Assembly: GCA_016342655.1 (NCBI GenBank)
Contig: JAEINL010000030.1
Location: 1-42,741, forward strand
Direction of reading: 5' to 3'
Length of the DNA: 42,741 nucleotides
From: Sphaerochaeta sp.
GTDB taxonomy: Bacteria; Spirochaetota; Spirochaetia; Sphaerochaetales; Sphaerochaetaceae
Below, one piece after another: positions 8,048-15,159 of the stretch. The notes beneath the pieces are model-generated. The model did not search any database. It saw only the letters and a program-made list of their open reading frames with translations, and was not told the DNA's origin. Numbering within the stretch: the first letter of the stretch is position 1; each line of letters begins with the position of its first letter. The position numbers and the translations under genes were made by a program.

Positions 8048-8836
8048 ATGGAAAAAACGAAAATGAACAAACGTACGTACTACTTGATATCTGTCATTAC
8101 CATCATGGTGTTCTTATCCGTGTGGTATATCCTTTCGGATGTCCTGCAAGTATTTAGAAATGGAATGTTACCGGGGCCTATCACTATTTTGGAAGCATTT
8201 GTAGACAAGCTCACAAACAAATCTCCCGATGGCAATACGTTAGGAGGTCATGTTCTGGCTAGCCTCATAGTAGTGCTTTCCGGATATGTGATTGGAGTTG
8301 GGATTGGAATCCCCACAGGTATCCTGATGGCCTGGTACAAGCCAATTGACTATTTGGTTAGACCTCTATTTGACTTTTTGAGAACAATCCCCGGTATTGC
8401 TTGGATTCCTGTCGTTACCGTTTGGCTTGGTATAGACCTTAAGGCAAAAGCTGCAATCATTTTTGTCAATGTCTTTGTCGGAACGGTGGTCAATGTGTAC
8501 TCTGGGATTAAGCAAACCAATGAAGTTCAGATTTGGGTAGCACAGATTTTTGGTGCTTCTCACTTCGAAGTTCTTAGAAAAGTGGCTTTTCCCTCAGCAC
8601 TCCCCTACTTATTTACAGGACTGAAGGTTTCGCTTGGTATGGCATGGTTAGGTATTATTGCAGCTGAGTTGCTTGCAGCCCAAAGTGGTCTTGGATATAT
8701 GATCCAGGTGGCTAGGAATTTTGGGAGAGCAGATCTTGTGATAGTGGGCATGCTTACAATTGGAATGTTGGGTGCATTATTGACCCTCATTCTGGAATGG
8801 GTTGAACGAAAATTTGTAAAGGGACGTAGCAAATGA
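8048..8836 (+). CDS. ABC transporter permease (SsuC/TauC-like), first
   Basis: A 262-aa inner-membrane permease with about six hydrophobic segments: one near residues 11-30, then the binding-protein-dependent permease core from about residue 75. The ATPase-contacting EAA-like loop is seen as QIFGASHFEVLRKVAFPSAL followed by PYLFTGLKVSLGMAW. Its match is to the nitrate/sulfonate/taurine permease group. It overlaps the second permease by four bases (ATGA), which implies translational coupling and probably a heterodimeric channel. AAGGTAGGA precedes the start. Confidence 0.87.
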   Translation: MEKTKMNKRTYYLISVITIMVFLSVWYILSDVLQVFRNGMLPGPITILEAFVDKLTNKSPDGNTLGGHVLASLIVVLSGYVIGVGIGIPTGILMAWYKPIDYLVRPLFDFLRTIPGIAWIPVVTVWLGIDLKAKAAIIFVNVFVGTVVNVYSGIKQTNEVQIWVAQIFGASHFEVLRKVAFPSALPYLFTGLKVSLGMAWLGIIAAELLAAQSGLGYMIQVARNFGRADLVIVGMLTIGMLGALLTLILEWVERKFVKGRSK

Positions 8837-9612
8837 AAATTGGATCCAAACTCAATAAAATTGGCTGGGGTGTTGTTAGCTTGTCCCTCGTGTTTGTTCT
8901 CTGGTATGCAGCATCGCAACTGGCATCCATGAATAAGTTATTACCTAATCCTTTTGATGTTTTAAAATATATTGGTGTGCATTTCGTAGTACCGATAGGG
9001 AAGAAAAATATCTGGGGGCACCTCTATTGGAGTATGACCCGCGTTATGACAGGATATGTGCTAGCTTCTATCGTTGGTATCACACTAGGATTTGTCGTTG
9101 GATGGTTCAAAGTAGGGGAGGCCATTGTCAAGCCTTTTTACCTAGTGCTCCGTTCGATACCTTCTATCGCATGGATTCCCTTGGCTATCCTGTGGTTTGG
9201 TATTGGTGAACAAAGTAAAGTATTCATAGTCTTTATCGCCACAATGTTAATTATCATGACAAATGTGATCGATGGAGTTAAGGACGTAAACCCTGAGTAT
9301 CTGGGTGTCGCAAGAATGCTTGGCACCAAAGAGAAACAGATATTTTTCCATATTGTTCTTCCAAGTACCGTACCCCAAATATTCAACGGGCTGCAGGTAG
9401 CCTTAGGGGCGGCTTGGGCCACAGTCCTTGCTGCTGAGATGGTACGTTCCTCAGAGGGTGTTGGATGGATCATTCTCATGGGGCAGACTTCCATGAACAT
9501 GACCCAAGTATTTGCTGGGATTATTATAATTGGACTTGTAGGTTTGACACTTGCATTACTCATGAGGGCTTTGGAAGCGAAGCTTTGTTCTTGGAATATT
9601 AGAGGTGAATAA
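8833..9612 (+). CDS. ABC transporter permease (SsuC/TauC-like), second
   Basis: A 259-aa permease paralogous to the preceding one. It has an N-terminal hydrophobic segment and a core containing SIPSIAWIPLAILWFGIG, and its EAA-like loop is ARMLGTKEKQIFFHIVLPST. Starting within the stop of the first permease and ending within the start of the ATPase gene (TAATG), it is tightly coupled. Two distinct permeases beside two distinct ATPases point to a fully hetero-tetrameric importer; most NitT/TauT systems use one of each as homodimers. Confidence 0.87.
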   Translation: MKIGSKLNKIGWGVVSLSLVFVLWYAASQLASMNKLLPNPFDVLKYIGVHFVVPIGKKNIWGHLYWSMTRVMTGYVLASIVGITLGFVVGWFKVGEAIVKPFYLVLRSIPSIAWIPLAILWFGIGEQSKVFIVFIATMLIIMTNVIDGVKDVNPEYLGVARMLGTKEKQIFFHIVLPSTVPQIFNGLQVALGAAWATVLAAEMVRSSEGVGWIILMGQTSMNMTQVFAGIIIIGLVGLTLALLMRALEAKLCSWNIRGE

Positions 9613-10370
9613 TGAATAAGATCTTGGAAATCCAGAATATTGGTAAAACTTTTACCAATGAGGAAACCAACATAAAAAATGAAGTCTTGCGAGATGTTAC
9701 CTTTACTATCAATGAAAATGAGTTCGTGGTAATTTTTGGGCCAGGACAATGTGGTAAGAGTACCCTGCTTAACATACTAGCTGGGCTTATACCTCCCACC
9801 GTAGGAACAGCTTATGTTAAGGGCAAGGAAATAAAAAAACCAGGTCCTGATCGGGCGGTAGTATTCCAGAATATTATGCTTTTCCCCTGGCTGACTACGT
9901 TAGGAAATGTAGAGTACAGCATGAAGATTAGGGGATGGGAGAAAGCAAAAAGAAGAGTTGAAGCTCAAAAATATATAGATCTTGTTGGTTTGCATGGGTT
10001 TGAGAATGCTTATCCTGTCAAACTCTCAGGTGGAATGAAGCAACGCGTAGGTATTGCTCGCGCTTACTGTACGAAACCTGATGTCATGTTGATGGATGAA
10101 CCTTTTGGCGCCCTTGATGCACAGACTAGGTATCTGATGCAAGATGAGGTCATCAGGATCAGTAACACTGAGAAACGTTCTGTAGTTTTTGTAACAAATA
10201 ATATTGAAGAGGCAATCTATCTGGCAGACAGGATTATTGTAATGACAGAAAGTCCTTCAACTGTTTTGAGGGAAGTGAAAATTGATCTTCCCAGGCCTAG
10301 AAACCATATGAATCATGAATTCTTGCTGCTGAGAAAAGAGATAAGCGCAATGGTTAATAGGACGAGGTGA
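9612..10370 (+). CDS. ABC importer ATPase A, canonical signature but H-loop His replaced by Asn
   Basis: A 252-aa nucleotide-binding subunit of the SsuB/TauB type. Walker A is GPGQCGKST (43-51), the Q-loop is VVFQN near residue 85, the signature is LSGGMKQR (138-145), and Walker B with catalytic Glu is VMLMDEP (158-164). The H-loop, normally VTHDxxEA, reads VTNNIEEA, with Asn196 (codon AAT at 10197-10199) in place of the switch histidine. It overlaps the second permease by one base and is three bases from the next ATPase gene. Its defect complements that of ATPase B: the pair would make one canonical and one degenerate ATP site. It is clearly not a pseudogene, because the frame and all other motifs are intact. 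Confidence 0.9.
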   Translation: MNKILEIQNIGKTFTNEETNIKNEVLRDVTFTINENEFVVIFGPGQCGKSTLLNILAGLIPPTVGTAYVKGKEIKKPGPDRAVVFQNIMLFPWLTTLGNVEYSMKIRGWEKAKRRVEAQKYIDLVGLHGFENAYPVKLSGGMKQRVGIARAYCTKPDVMLMDEPFGALDAQTRYLMQDEVIRISNTEKRSVVFVTNNIEEAIYLADRIIVMTESPSTVLREVKIDLPRPRNHMNHEFLLLRKEISAMVNRTR

Positions 10371-10373
10371 AAA

Positions 10374-11120
10374 ATGCAAACTGAAAAGATTAAAGTTGAA
10401 GCTATACATCTTACAAAGAACTTTGGAGATCTAAAAGTATTAGATTCCATTTCGTTTTCTGTCAGACAAGGGGAATTCCTTTGCATTGTAGGTCCTACTG
10501 GTTGCGGTAAAACAACATTCCTCAATTGTCTGACCAAGATATTTGATGTAACTGATGGTGAGATTCTCGTTGACGGCAAACCGATCAATTGCAAGAAAAA
10601 TAATATTTCTTACATCCTCCAAGAATATTCTGCAATGGATTGGCTTACTGTAGAAGAAAATATCAGGTTCGGTTTGGAAATCAAGAAATATTCTGCTTCC
10701 CTGATGAAAGAAAGAACTGAAGAAATGTTAGAACTGGTCGGTTTGAAAGAGTACCGTGATTATTATCCCAAGCAACTTTCAATCAGCATGTTGCAACGCA
10801 CGGTCATAGGGCGGGCCTTTGCTACATACCCTGAGCTGTTGCTGATGGATGAACCCTATGGCCAGTTGGATCTTGATCTCCGTTTCAAGCTTGAGGATGA
10901 TTTGATAAGGCTCTGGGAGAAAACTAAAACTACAGTAATTTTCATTACACACAATGTTGAGGAAGCTGTATACCTTGGTCAACGAATCATGGTTCTGACT
11001 AATAAGCCCACAAAAGTCAAAGAGATTATCGACTGTGACTTGCCTCGGCCTAGGGATGTGGCCTCCGAGGATTTCGTCAAAGTACGAAATGATGTCACTG
11101 AACTAATAAGATGGTGGTAG
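10374..11120 (+). CDS. ABC importer ATPase B, intact H-loop but degenerate signature
   Basis: A 248-aa nucleotide-binding subunit paralogous to ATPase A. Walker A is GPTGCGKTT (40-48), the Q-loop is ILQEYSAMDW, Walker B is LLLMDEP (155-161), and the H-loop is intact as FITHNVEEA with His193. The signature, normally LSGGxxQR, reads LSISMLQR (135-142), so both glycines are lost. In a head-to-tail dimer, A's H-less Walker site faces B's broken signature, while B's complete Walker site faces A's good signature. The coding region is strikingly AT-rich. The sulfatase start follows directly after the stop. Confidence 0.9.
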   Translation: MQTEKIKVEAIHLTKNFGDLKVLDSISFSVRQGEFLCIVGPTGCGKTTFLNCLTKIFDVTDGEILVDGKPINCKKNNISYILQEYSAMDWLTVEENIRFGLEIKKYSASLMKERTEEMLELVGLKEYRDYYPKQLSISMLQRTVIGRAFATYPELLLMDEPYGQLDLDLRFKLEDDLIRLWEKTKTTVIFITHNVEEAVYLGQRIMVLTNKPTKVKEIIDCDLPRPRDVASEDFVKVRNDVTELIRWW

Positions 11121-11121
11121 A

Positions 11122-12582
11122 ATGAAAAAGAAACCCAATTTCCTAGTATTTATGACTGATCAGCAGAATGCGCAAACTATTATGCCTGGGCATCTGGCCA
11201 AGACTCCTAATATTGATGCCTTTGTAAAAAAATCCATGCTTTTTACGGATGCATATACAACATCTCCTCACTGTTGTCCTTCTCGTGCAGCTTTCTTTAC
11301 TGGTCTATACCCTTCCGAACATAACGTCTGGAATAATGTTGAGGTAGACAATGCTCTCTCCCGTGGTTTGTATGATGGCATTACATGCTTCCCAGAAGTT
11401 CTGCAAAAGAATCAGTACGAAACTGTGTTTGCAGGAAAATGGCATGTAAGTGCTGTCGAAGGACCTGAAGATAGAGGATTTTCTCAAGTGCTCAATGAGT
11501 ATGTTTCTAATTATGGACGATATACAGCAGGGAATAACCCTGTCGCAAATGACTGGGAACATATGTATAGTGATAAAGAAAGTATTAAGTTTGATGATTC
11601 CAAAGAGTTTGGTGAAATTGTGCGTCCAGGATACCCAAAATACTTTCAGTTTGGGGTGGATGAGAACCCCTTCTCTGATGCTCTTTCTGTTGATAATGCA
11701 TGTAAGAGTCTTGATTCCTATGATGATGGGGAAAATCCATTTTTCCTGTATGTCGGTGTGACGGGTCCCCATGATCCCTATTGTGCACCTCAAAGATTTA
11801 TTGACATGTATAAAGATGTCGAAATAGCACTTCCTGAAAACTTTGATGATCCTATGGCTGATAAGCCATCTCTATACCGAAGGACGCGGGATTGCTTTTC
11901 CTTGACGAGGGAAGAACATAGAGAAAGCATCAGACATTACCTGGCCTTTGTTTCCTATGAAGACTATCTATTTGGCAAATTGATGGATAGGCTGAAGGCA
12001 AATAATCTTGAAGAAGATACCTATGTGTTATTTGTAACTGATCATGGTGATTATATGGGAGCACATGGACTGTGGGCAAAGGGCTTGCCTTGTTTTAAGG
12101 AAGCCTATCAAATATGTGCTGTCATGGGTGGAGGGGCTATTGCAGCAGGTAGTGTCTGCGATGAACTCGTTTCAATAACTGATTTTTTCCCTACGTTCCT
12201 TGAACTTGCAAGCAGTAAGTACACAGAACATGTAACAGGGAGATCTCTTGTGCCCTTGTTGCATGGGAAGAAAAGCCCCGACTGGAGAACAGAAATCTAT
12301 ACCCAGACCAATGGAAACGAGGTCTATGGTATTCAAAGGGCGGTTTGGAATAGGAAATGGAAGTATGTTTTGAATATGTTTGATTATGATGAGCTATATG
12401 ATTTGGAAAATGATCCATTAGAAATGCACAACGTACGTAACCGGGAAGAGAATAGACCCATCATCAAAGAGTTATGTAAGAAATTATGGACGTTCGCACA
12501 AGATACCAAGGACAATTGTACCTGTCCGTATATCATGGTGAGTTTTGCACCGTATGGACCTGGTATAGTTTTGGAGGAGTAG
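11122..12582 (+). CDS. cytoplasmic type I sulfatase (formylglycine-dependent)
   Basis: A 486-aa alkaline-phosphatase-superfamily sulfatase. The maturation motif CxPSR is present as CCPSR (51-55), so Cys51 would become formylglycine. Metal and substrate residues are visible: D13/Q14 (MTDQQ), K106/H108 (GKWHVS), H217 (GPHDPY), D307/H308 (VTDHGD) and K320. No signal peptide or lipobox is seen, unlike most polysaccharide sulfatases, so it acts in the cytoplasm on an imported compound. It begins one base after the ATPase B stop and is the last gene of the import operon. A radical-SAM sulfatase-maturating enzyme would be needed in an anaerobe and is not in the window. Related families also include phosphonate monoester hydrolases; the CxPSR motif favours a sulfatase but does not exclude that. 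Confidence 0.88.
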   Translation: MKKKPNFLVFMTDQQNAQTIMPGHLAKTPNIDAFVKKSMLFTDAYTTSPHCCPSRAAFFTGLYPSEHNVWNNVEVDNALSRGLYDGITCFPEVLQKNQYETVFAGKWHVSAVEGPEDRGFSQVLNEYVSNYGRYTAGNNPVANDWEHMYSDKESIKFDDSKEFGEIVRPGYPKYFQFGVDENPFSDALSVDNACKSLDSYDDGENPFFLYVGVTGPHDPYCAPQRFIDMYKDVEIALPENFDDPMADKPSLYRRTRDCFSLTREEHRESIRHYLAFVSYEDYLFGKLMDRLKANNLEEDTYVLFVTDHGDYMGAHGLWAKGLPCFKEAYQICAVMGGGAIAAGSVCDELVSITDFFPTFLELASSKYTEHVTGRSLVPLLHGKKSPDWRTEIYTQTNGNEVYGIQRAVWNRKWKYVLNMFDYDELYDLENDPLEMHNVRNREENRPIIKELCKKLWTFAQDTKDNCTCPYIMVSFAPYGPGIVLEE

Positions 12583-12660
12583 GTTTTACTGTCCTGGTTT
12601 ATTGTAGCTTGGAGGTGTAGGAAGAGTATTTGTGCATCTCTATCAGCATACTCCCTTCTG

Positions 12661-12704
12661 TCTTCCCTTCTCCCTGTGAGAAGGTAGGGCAGTCAAGGTT
12701 AGGG
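12661..12704. repeat. right copy of the 44-bp direct repeat
   Basis: Direct-orientation partner of 5625-5668. With it, this copy brackets the regulator, importer and sulfatase genes. The 683-bp gene-free stretch 12583-13266 holds this repeat, an imperfect inverted repeat (12790-12816), a candidate small RNA gene and a second hairpin. Confidence 0.65.
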
Positions 12705-12888
12705 GCAAAGCAATGGAGAAGAAGATCCTCTGATCACTGAACTCTACTAGGGTAAAAGAATTGAAAAAACTCTGAATGATTTTGACCACAGGTGCAAGGA
12801 TTTTGCGAAATCACCTATGGTAACTATTTAAGTAGTGACAACGTAAATAAAAGCTAAGAAAGATTTTTTAAAAAAACGCAAAAAAGTA

Positions 12889-12917
12889 TTGATTATTTTC
12901 CCTGATGTTTGTAGTGT
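12889..12917 (+). promoter_or_regulatory. candidate promoter of the anti-SD small RNA
   Basis: TTGATT (12889-12894) and TAGTGT (12912-12917) are 17 bases apart, following an A/T-rich tract resembling an UP element. The predicted start is near 12924. Confidence 0.4.
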
Positions 12918-12923
12918 TCTAGC

Positions 12924-13042
12924 CAGAAAGAGAACGACATGCTTCTGCGTCCGTCGGACTAGATAGCACAGATATCGGATTTTTTCTAACCTCCTTTTGT
13001 TCCCTCTAGGGTTTAACCTCCTTTTCCCTAGAGGGTTTTTTT
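12924..13042 (+). ncRNA. candidate small RNA with two anti-Shine-Dalgarno repeats
   Basis: A predicted transcript of about 119 nt that does not overlap any supported gene, bounded by the promoter at 12889-12917 and a strong terminator. It holds two identical 12-base elements TAACCTCCTTTT at 12987-12998 and 13014-13025. Each contains ACCTCCTTTT, complementary to the ribosome-binding site AAAAGGAGGT and matching the 16S rRNA 3' end. The second copy sits in the 14-base loop of the terminator hairpin, exposed for pairing; the first lies in a predicted single-stranded CU-rich segment. A small stem GTCC/GGAC occurs at 12949-12959. C-rich loops that block ribosome sites are known in other bacterial sRNAs such as staphylococcal RNAIII. 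No open reading frame with a ribosome site is visible. The family is not one I recognise. Confidence 0.5.
13002..13042 (+). terminator. intrinsic terminator of the candidate small RNA
   Basis: CCCTCTAGGG (13002-13011) pairs perfectly with CCCTAGAGGG (13026-13035) and is followed by seven Ts (13036-13042). The loop carries the second anti-SD element. Confidence 0.85.
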
Positions 13043-13178
13043 GTCTTTATGCCTTATAATGTGAAATGGGGATTATTAACCAATCAAAAGCAACACACCT
13101 GTATGAGTGTTTCTTTTTCACCTGGTCACTAAGAACAATAAGCCACTATTGCTAATAAATGCATCGATTCAACAGAGA

Positions 13179-13203
13179 ACGCACTCTCTCGAGTGCGTCT
13201 TTT
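13179..13203. terminator. hairpin between the small-RNA region and the exporter genes
   Basis: ACGCACTC (13179-13186) and GAGTGCGT (13191-13198) form a perfect 8-bp stem with loop TCTC, followed on the + strand by CTTTT. It may terminate the minus-strand exporter operon, or a + transcript that starts near a TATAAT at 13055-13060. Confidence 0.55.
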
Positions 13204-13266
13204 GCATGGTCTTTCATTTCTAGGGCACGTATAGGTACCCAAAGAAACTTTTTGTGTCTTGGCCTT

Positions 13267-15159
13267 CTAATCCAGCTCGAAGACCCCAGTATAGAGCTTC
13301 TGGTACTGGCCTTGCTTGTCCATCAGCTGCTGGTGAGTACCTCGCTCGATAATTTCTCCTTGCTCGAGCACCATAATTACATCGGCGTTCTTAATGGTGG
13401 AAAGCCTGTGTGCAATGACAAAGACTGTTCTTCCGTGCATAAGGGCGTCCATACCTTTCTGCACTATTGCCTCTGTCCTGGTGTCTATACTGCTGGTAGC
13501 CTCATCAAGGATGAGTACCGGAGGGTTGGCAACGATCGCCCTGGCGATGGAGATGAGCTGTCGCTGTCCCTGGGAAAGGGAAGAACCGTCTCCTGCAAGC
13601 TCAGACTCGTAGCCCTGGGGAAGCAATCGGATGAAGGAATCGGCATTGGCAAGCTTTGCTGCCTCGATGACCTCTTCGTCCTTGGCATCCAATCTTCCAT
13701 AGCGGATATTCTCCATGACAGTGCCTGAGAACAGGTTCACATCCTGCAAGACCACACCCAGTGAGCGCCTGAGGTCATCCTTCTTTATCTTGTTGATGTT
13801 GATGCCATCGTAGCGGATCTTTCCGTCAGCCAGGTCATAGAAGCGGTTGATCAGGTTGGTTATGGTTGTCTTGCCTGCTCCGGTTGCACCTACCAGGGCG
13901 ATCTTATGGGTAGGGCGGGCATAGAGGGATACATCCTTGAGCACTAAGGTCTCTTCGGTATAGCCAAAGTCGACATTGAAGAACTGCACATAGCCGTCCA
14001 ACTTGGTATACATCTCGGCTTGTGTGTTGTGGGGGTTCTTCCATGCCCAGAAATTGGTCCGTCTGTCTGTCTCTACAATCGCGCCTTTTTCATCATAGGC
14101 GGCATTTACCAAGGTCACGTACCCCTCGTCAACTTCCGGCTCCTGGTCAAGCAGGGCAAAGATACGCTTTGCCCCTGCTAGGGCCATGACCACACTGTTG
14201 AGTTGCTGTGCCATCTGGTTGATGGGCATGTTGATCGTCCTGCTCAGTTGTAGGAATGTTGCGATGGCACCTAGGGTGAGGACCCCTCCCCATCCGCTGA
14301 TAGCCAGCATTCCTCCGGCAATCGCCACGATCACATACTGGATGTAGCTGATGTTTCCCATTATCGGCATGAGGATATTTGCAAACCTATTGGCCTTGTT
14401 CGCATTGTTGAAGAGCTCTTCATTGAGCTTGTCAAAGGATTTTTCAGCTTCCTTTTCATAGGTGAATACCTTGACCACTTTCTGGCCGTGGATCATCTCT
14501 TCGATGAAACCGTTGGTCTTTCCCAAGGATTTTTGCTGGTCCATAAAATACTTACCGCTTTGCTTGGCAATCTTAGAGGTAATCCACAGCATTCCTGTAA
14601 GGGAAAAGATCACCACCACCGTCAAATGCCAACTTGTAAAGAGCATGGCAAAGAATATTGCTAGTACGGTAAGTGAGGAGGAGAATATGTTCGGTATGCT
14701 TTGTGTCACCAGCTGGCGCAAGGTGTCGGTATCATTAGTATAGAGACTCATCAGGTCCCCATGGGAATTGGTATCGAAAAACCTGATGCTGAGGTGCTGC
14801 ATATGGGCGAACATATCATCTCTGATGTTCCTCAGCGCACTTTGTGCGATGGTGATCATCAGCCGGTTGTACAGGAACGTTGCAATCACCCCAGCCAGAT
14901 ATATGCCTCCCATCATGGCCAAGGCCTTGAGTAGGGGTAAGAAGGAAGGGTTTGCCTCGCTAGAGAGTGGGACAATGAAGTCGTCGATCAACACGCGTAG
15001 GAAGAGCGACCCCCCGACTCCTGCCAACGCACTTATCACAATGCAGAGCAGGACGAGGATGAAGCGTTTCTTATACGGAACGAAGATGTATTCGAGGAGA
15101 CGGCTCATCGTATGCTTATCGAGTTTCATCTTTTTGGTTTCTTTCTTGGTAGCGCCCAT
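13267..15159 (-). CDS. heterodimeric ABC exporter subunit with canonical catalytic residues
   Basis: A 630-aa half-transporter: a six-helix ABC type I exporter membrane domain (about residues 30-330) and a C-terminal ATPase domain. Walker A is GATGAGKTT, the Q-loop VVLQDVNLFSGT, the signature LSQGQRQ (Gly-to-Gln at the third position), Walker B with Glu LILDEATSS, and the H-loop VIAHRLST. It therefore keeps the catalytic Glu and His that its partner lacks. About 50 residues between the two domains (near 350-400) form an extra linker seen in TM288-like subunits. GGAGG lies just before the ATG, which overlaps the partner's stop by one base. Likely role: multidrug or lipid-like export in the inner membrane. 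Confidence 0.88.
   Translation of the reverse strand: MGATKKETKKMKLDKHTMSRLLEYIFVPYKKRFILVLLCIVISALAGVGGSLFLRVLIDDFIVPLSSEANPSFLPLLKALAMMGGIYLAGVIATFLYNRLMITIAQSALRNIRDDMFAHMQHLSIRFFDTNSHGDLMSLYTNDTDTLRQLVTQSIPNIFSSSLTVLAIFFAMLFTSWHLTVVVIFSLTGMLWITSKIAKQSGKYFMDQQKSLGKTNGFIEEMIHGQKVVKVFTYEKEAEKSFDKLNEELFNNANKANRFANILMPIMGNISYIQYVIVAIAGGMLAISGWGGVLTLGAIATFLQLSRTINMPINQMAQQLNSVVMALAGAKRIFALLDQEPEVDEGYVTLVNAAYDEKGAIVETDRRTNFWAWKNPHNTQAEMYTKLDGYVQFFNVDFGYTEETLVLKDVSLYARPTHKIALVGATGAGKTTITNLINRFYDLADGKIRYDGININKIKKDDLRRSLGVVLQDVNLFSGTVMENIRYGRLDAKDEEVIEAAKLANADSFIRLLPQGYESELAGDGSSLSQGQRQLISIARAIVANPPVLILDEATSSIDTRTEAIVQKGMDALMHGRTVFVIAHRLSTIKNADVIMVLEQGEIIERGTHQQLMDKQGQYQKLYTGVFELD

Noticed and set aside
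5625-12704. Composite transposon or integrated element
   Set aside because: No transposase, integrase, terminal inverted repeats or target-site duplication was found; only the direct repeats support mobility, so it is listed as a hypothesis and not a mobile element.
12790-12816. Imperfect inverted repeat AGGTG...CACCT as an operator or terminator
   Set aside because: The arms are short with an asymmetric 5-base bulge, there is no T-run and no adjacent promoter; too weak to call.
12987-13025. Minus-strand reading of the anti-SD repeats as two strong ribosome sites
   Set aside because: On the minus strand they read AAAAGGAGGTTA, but no start codon with a sensible open frame lies 5-12 bases downstream, and the terminator T-run supports + strand transcription.
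13159-13728. 189-aa + strand frame at the end of the exporter gene
   Set aside because: Most of it is antisense to the exporter ATPase domain, with no supporting motif, and its start lies just upstream of a hairpin.
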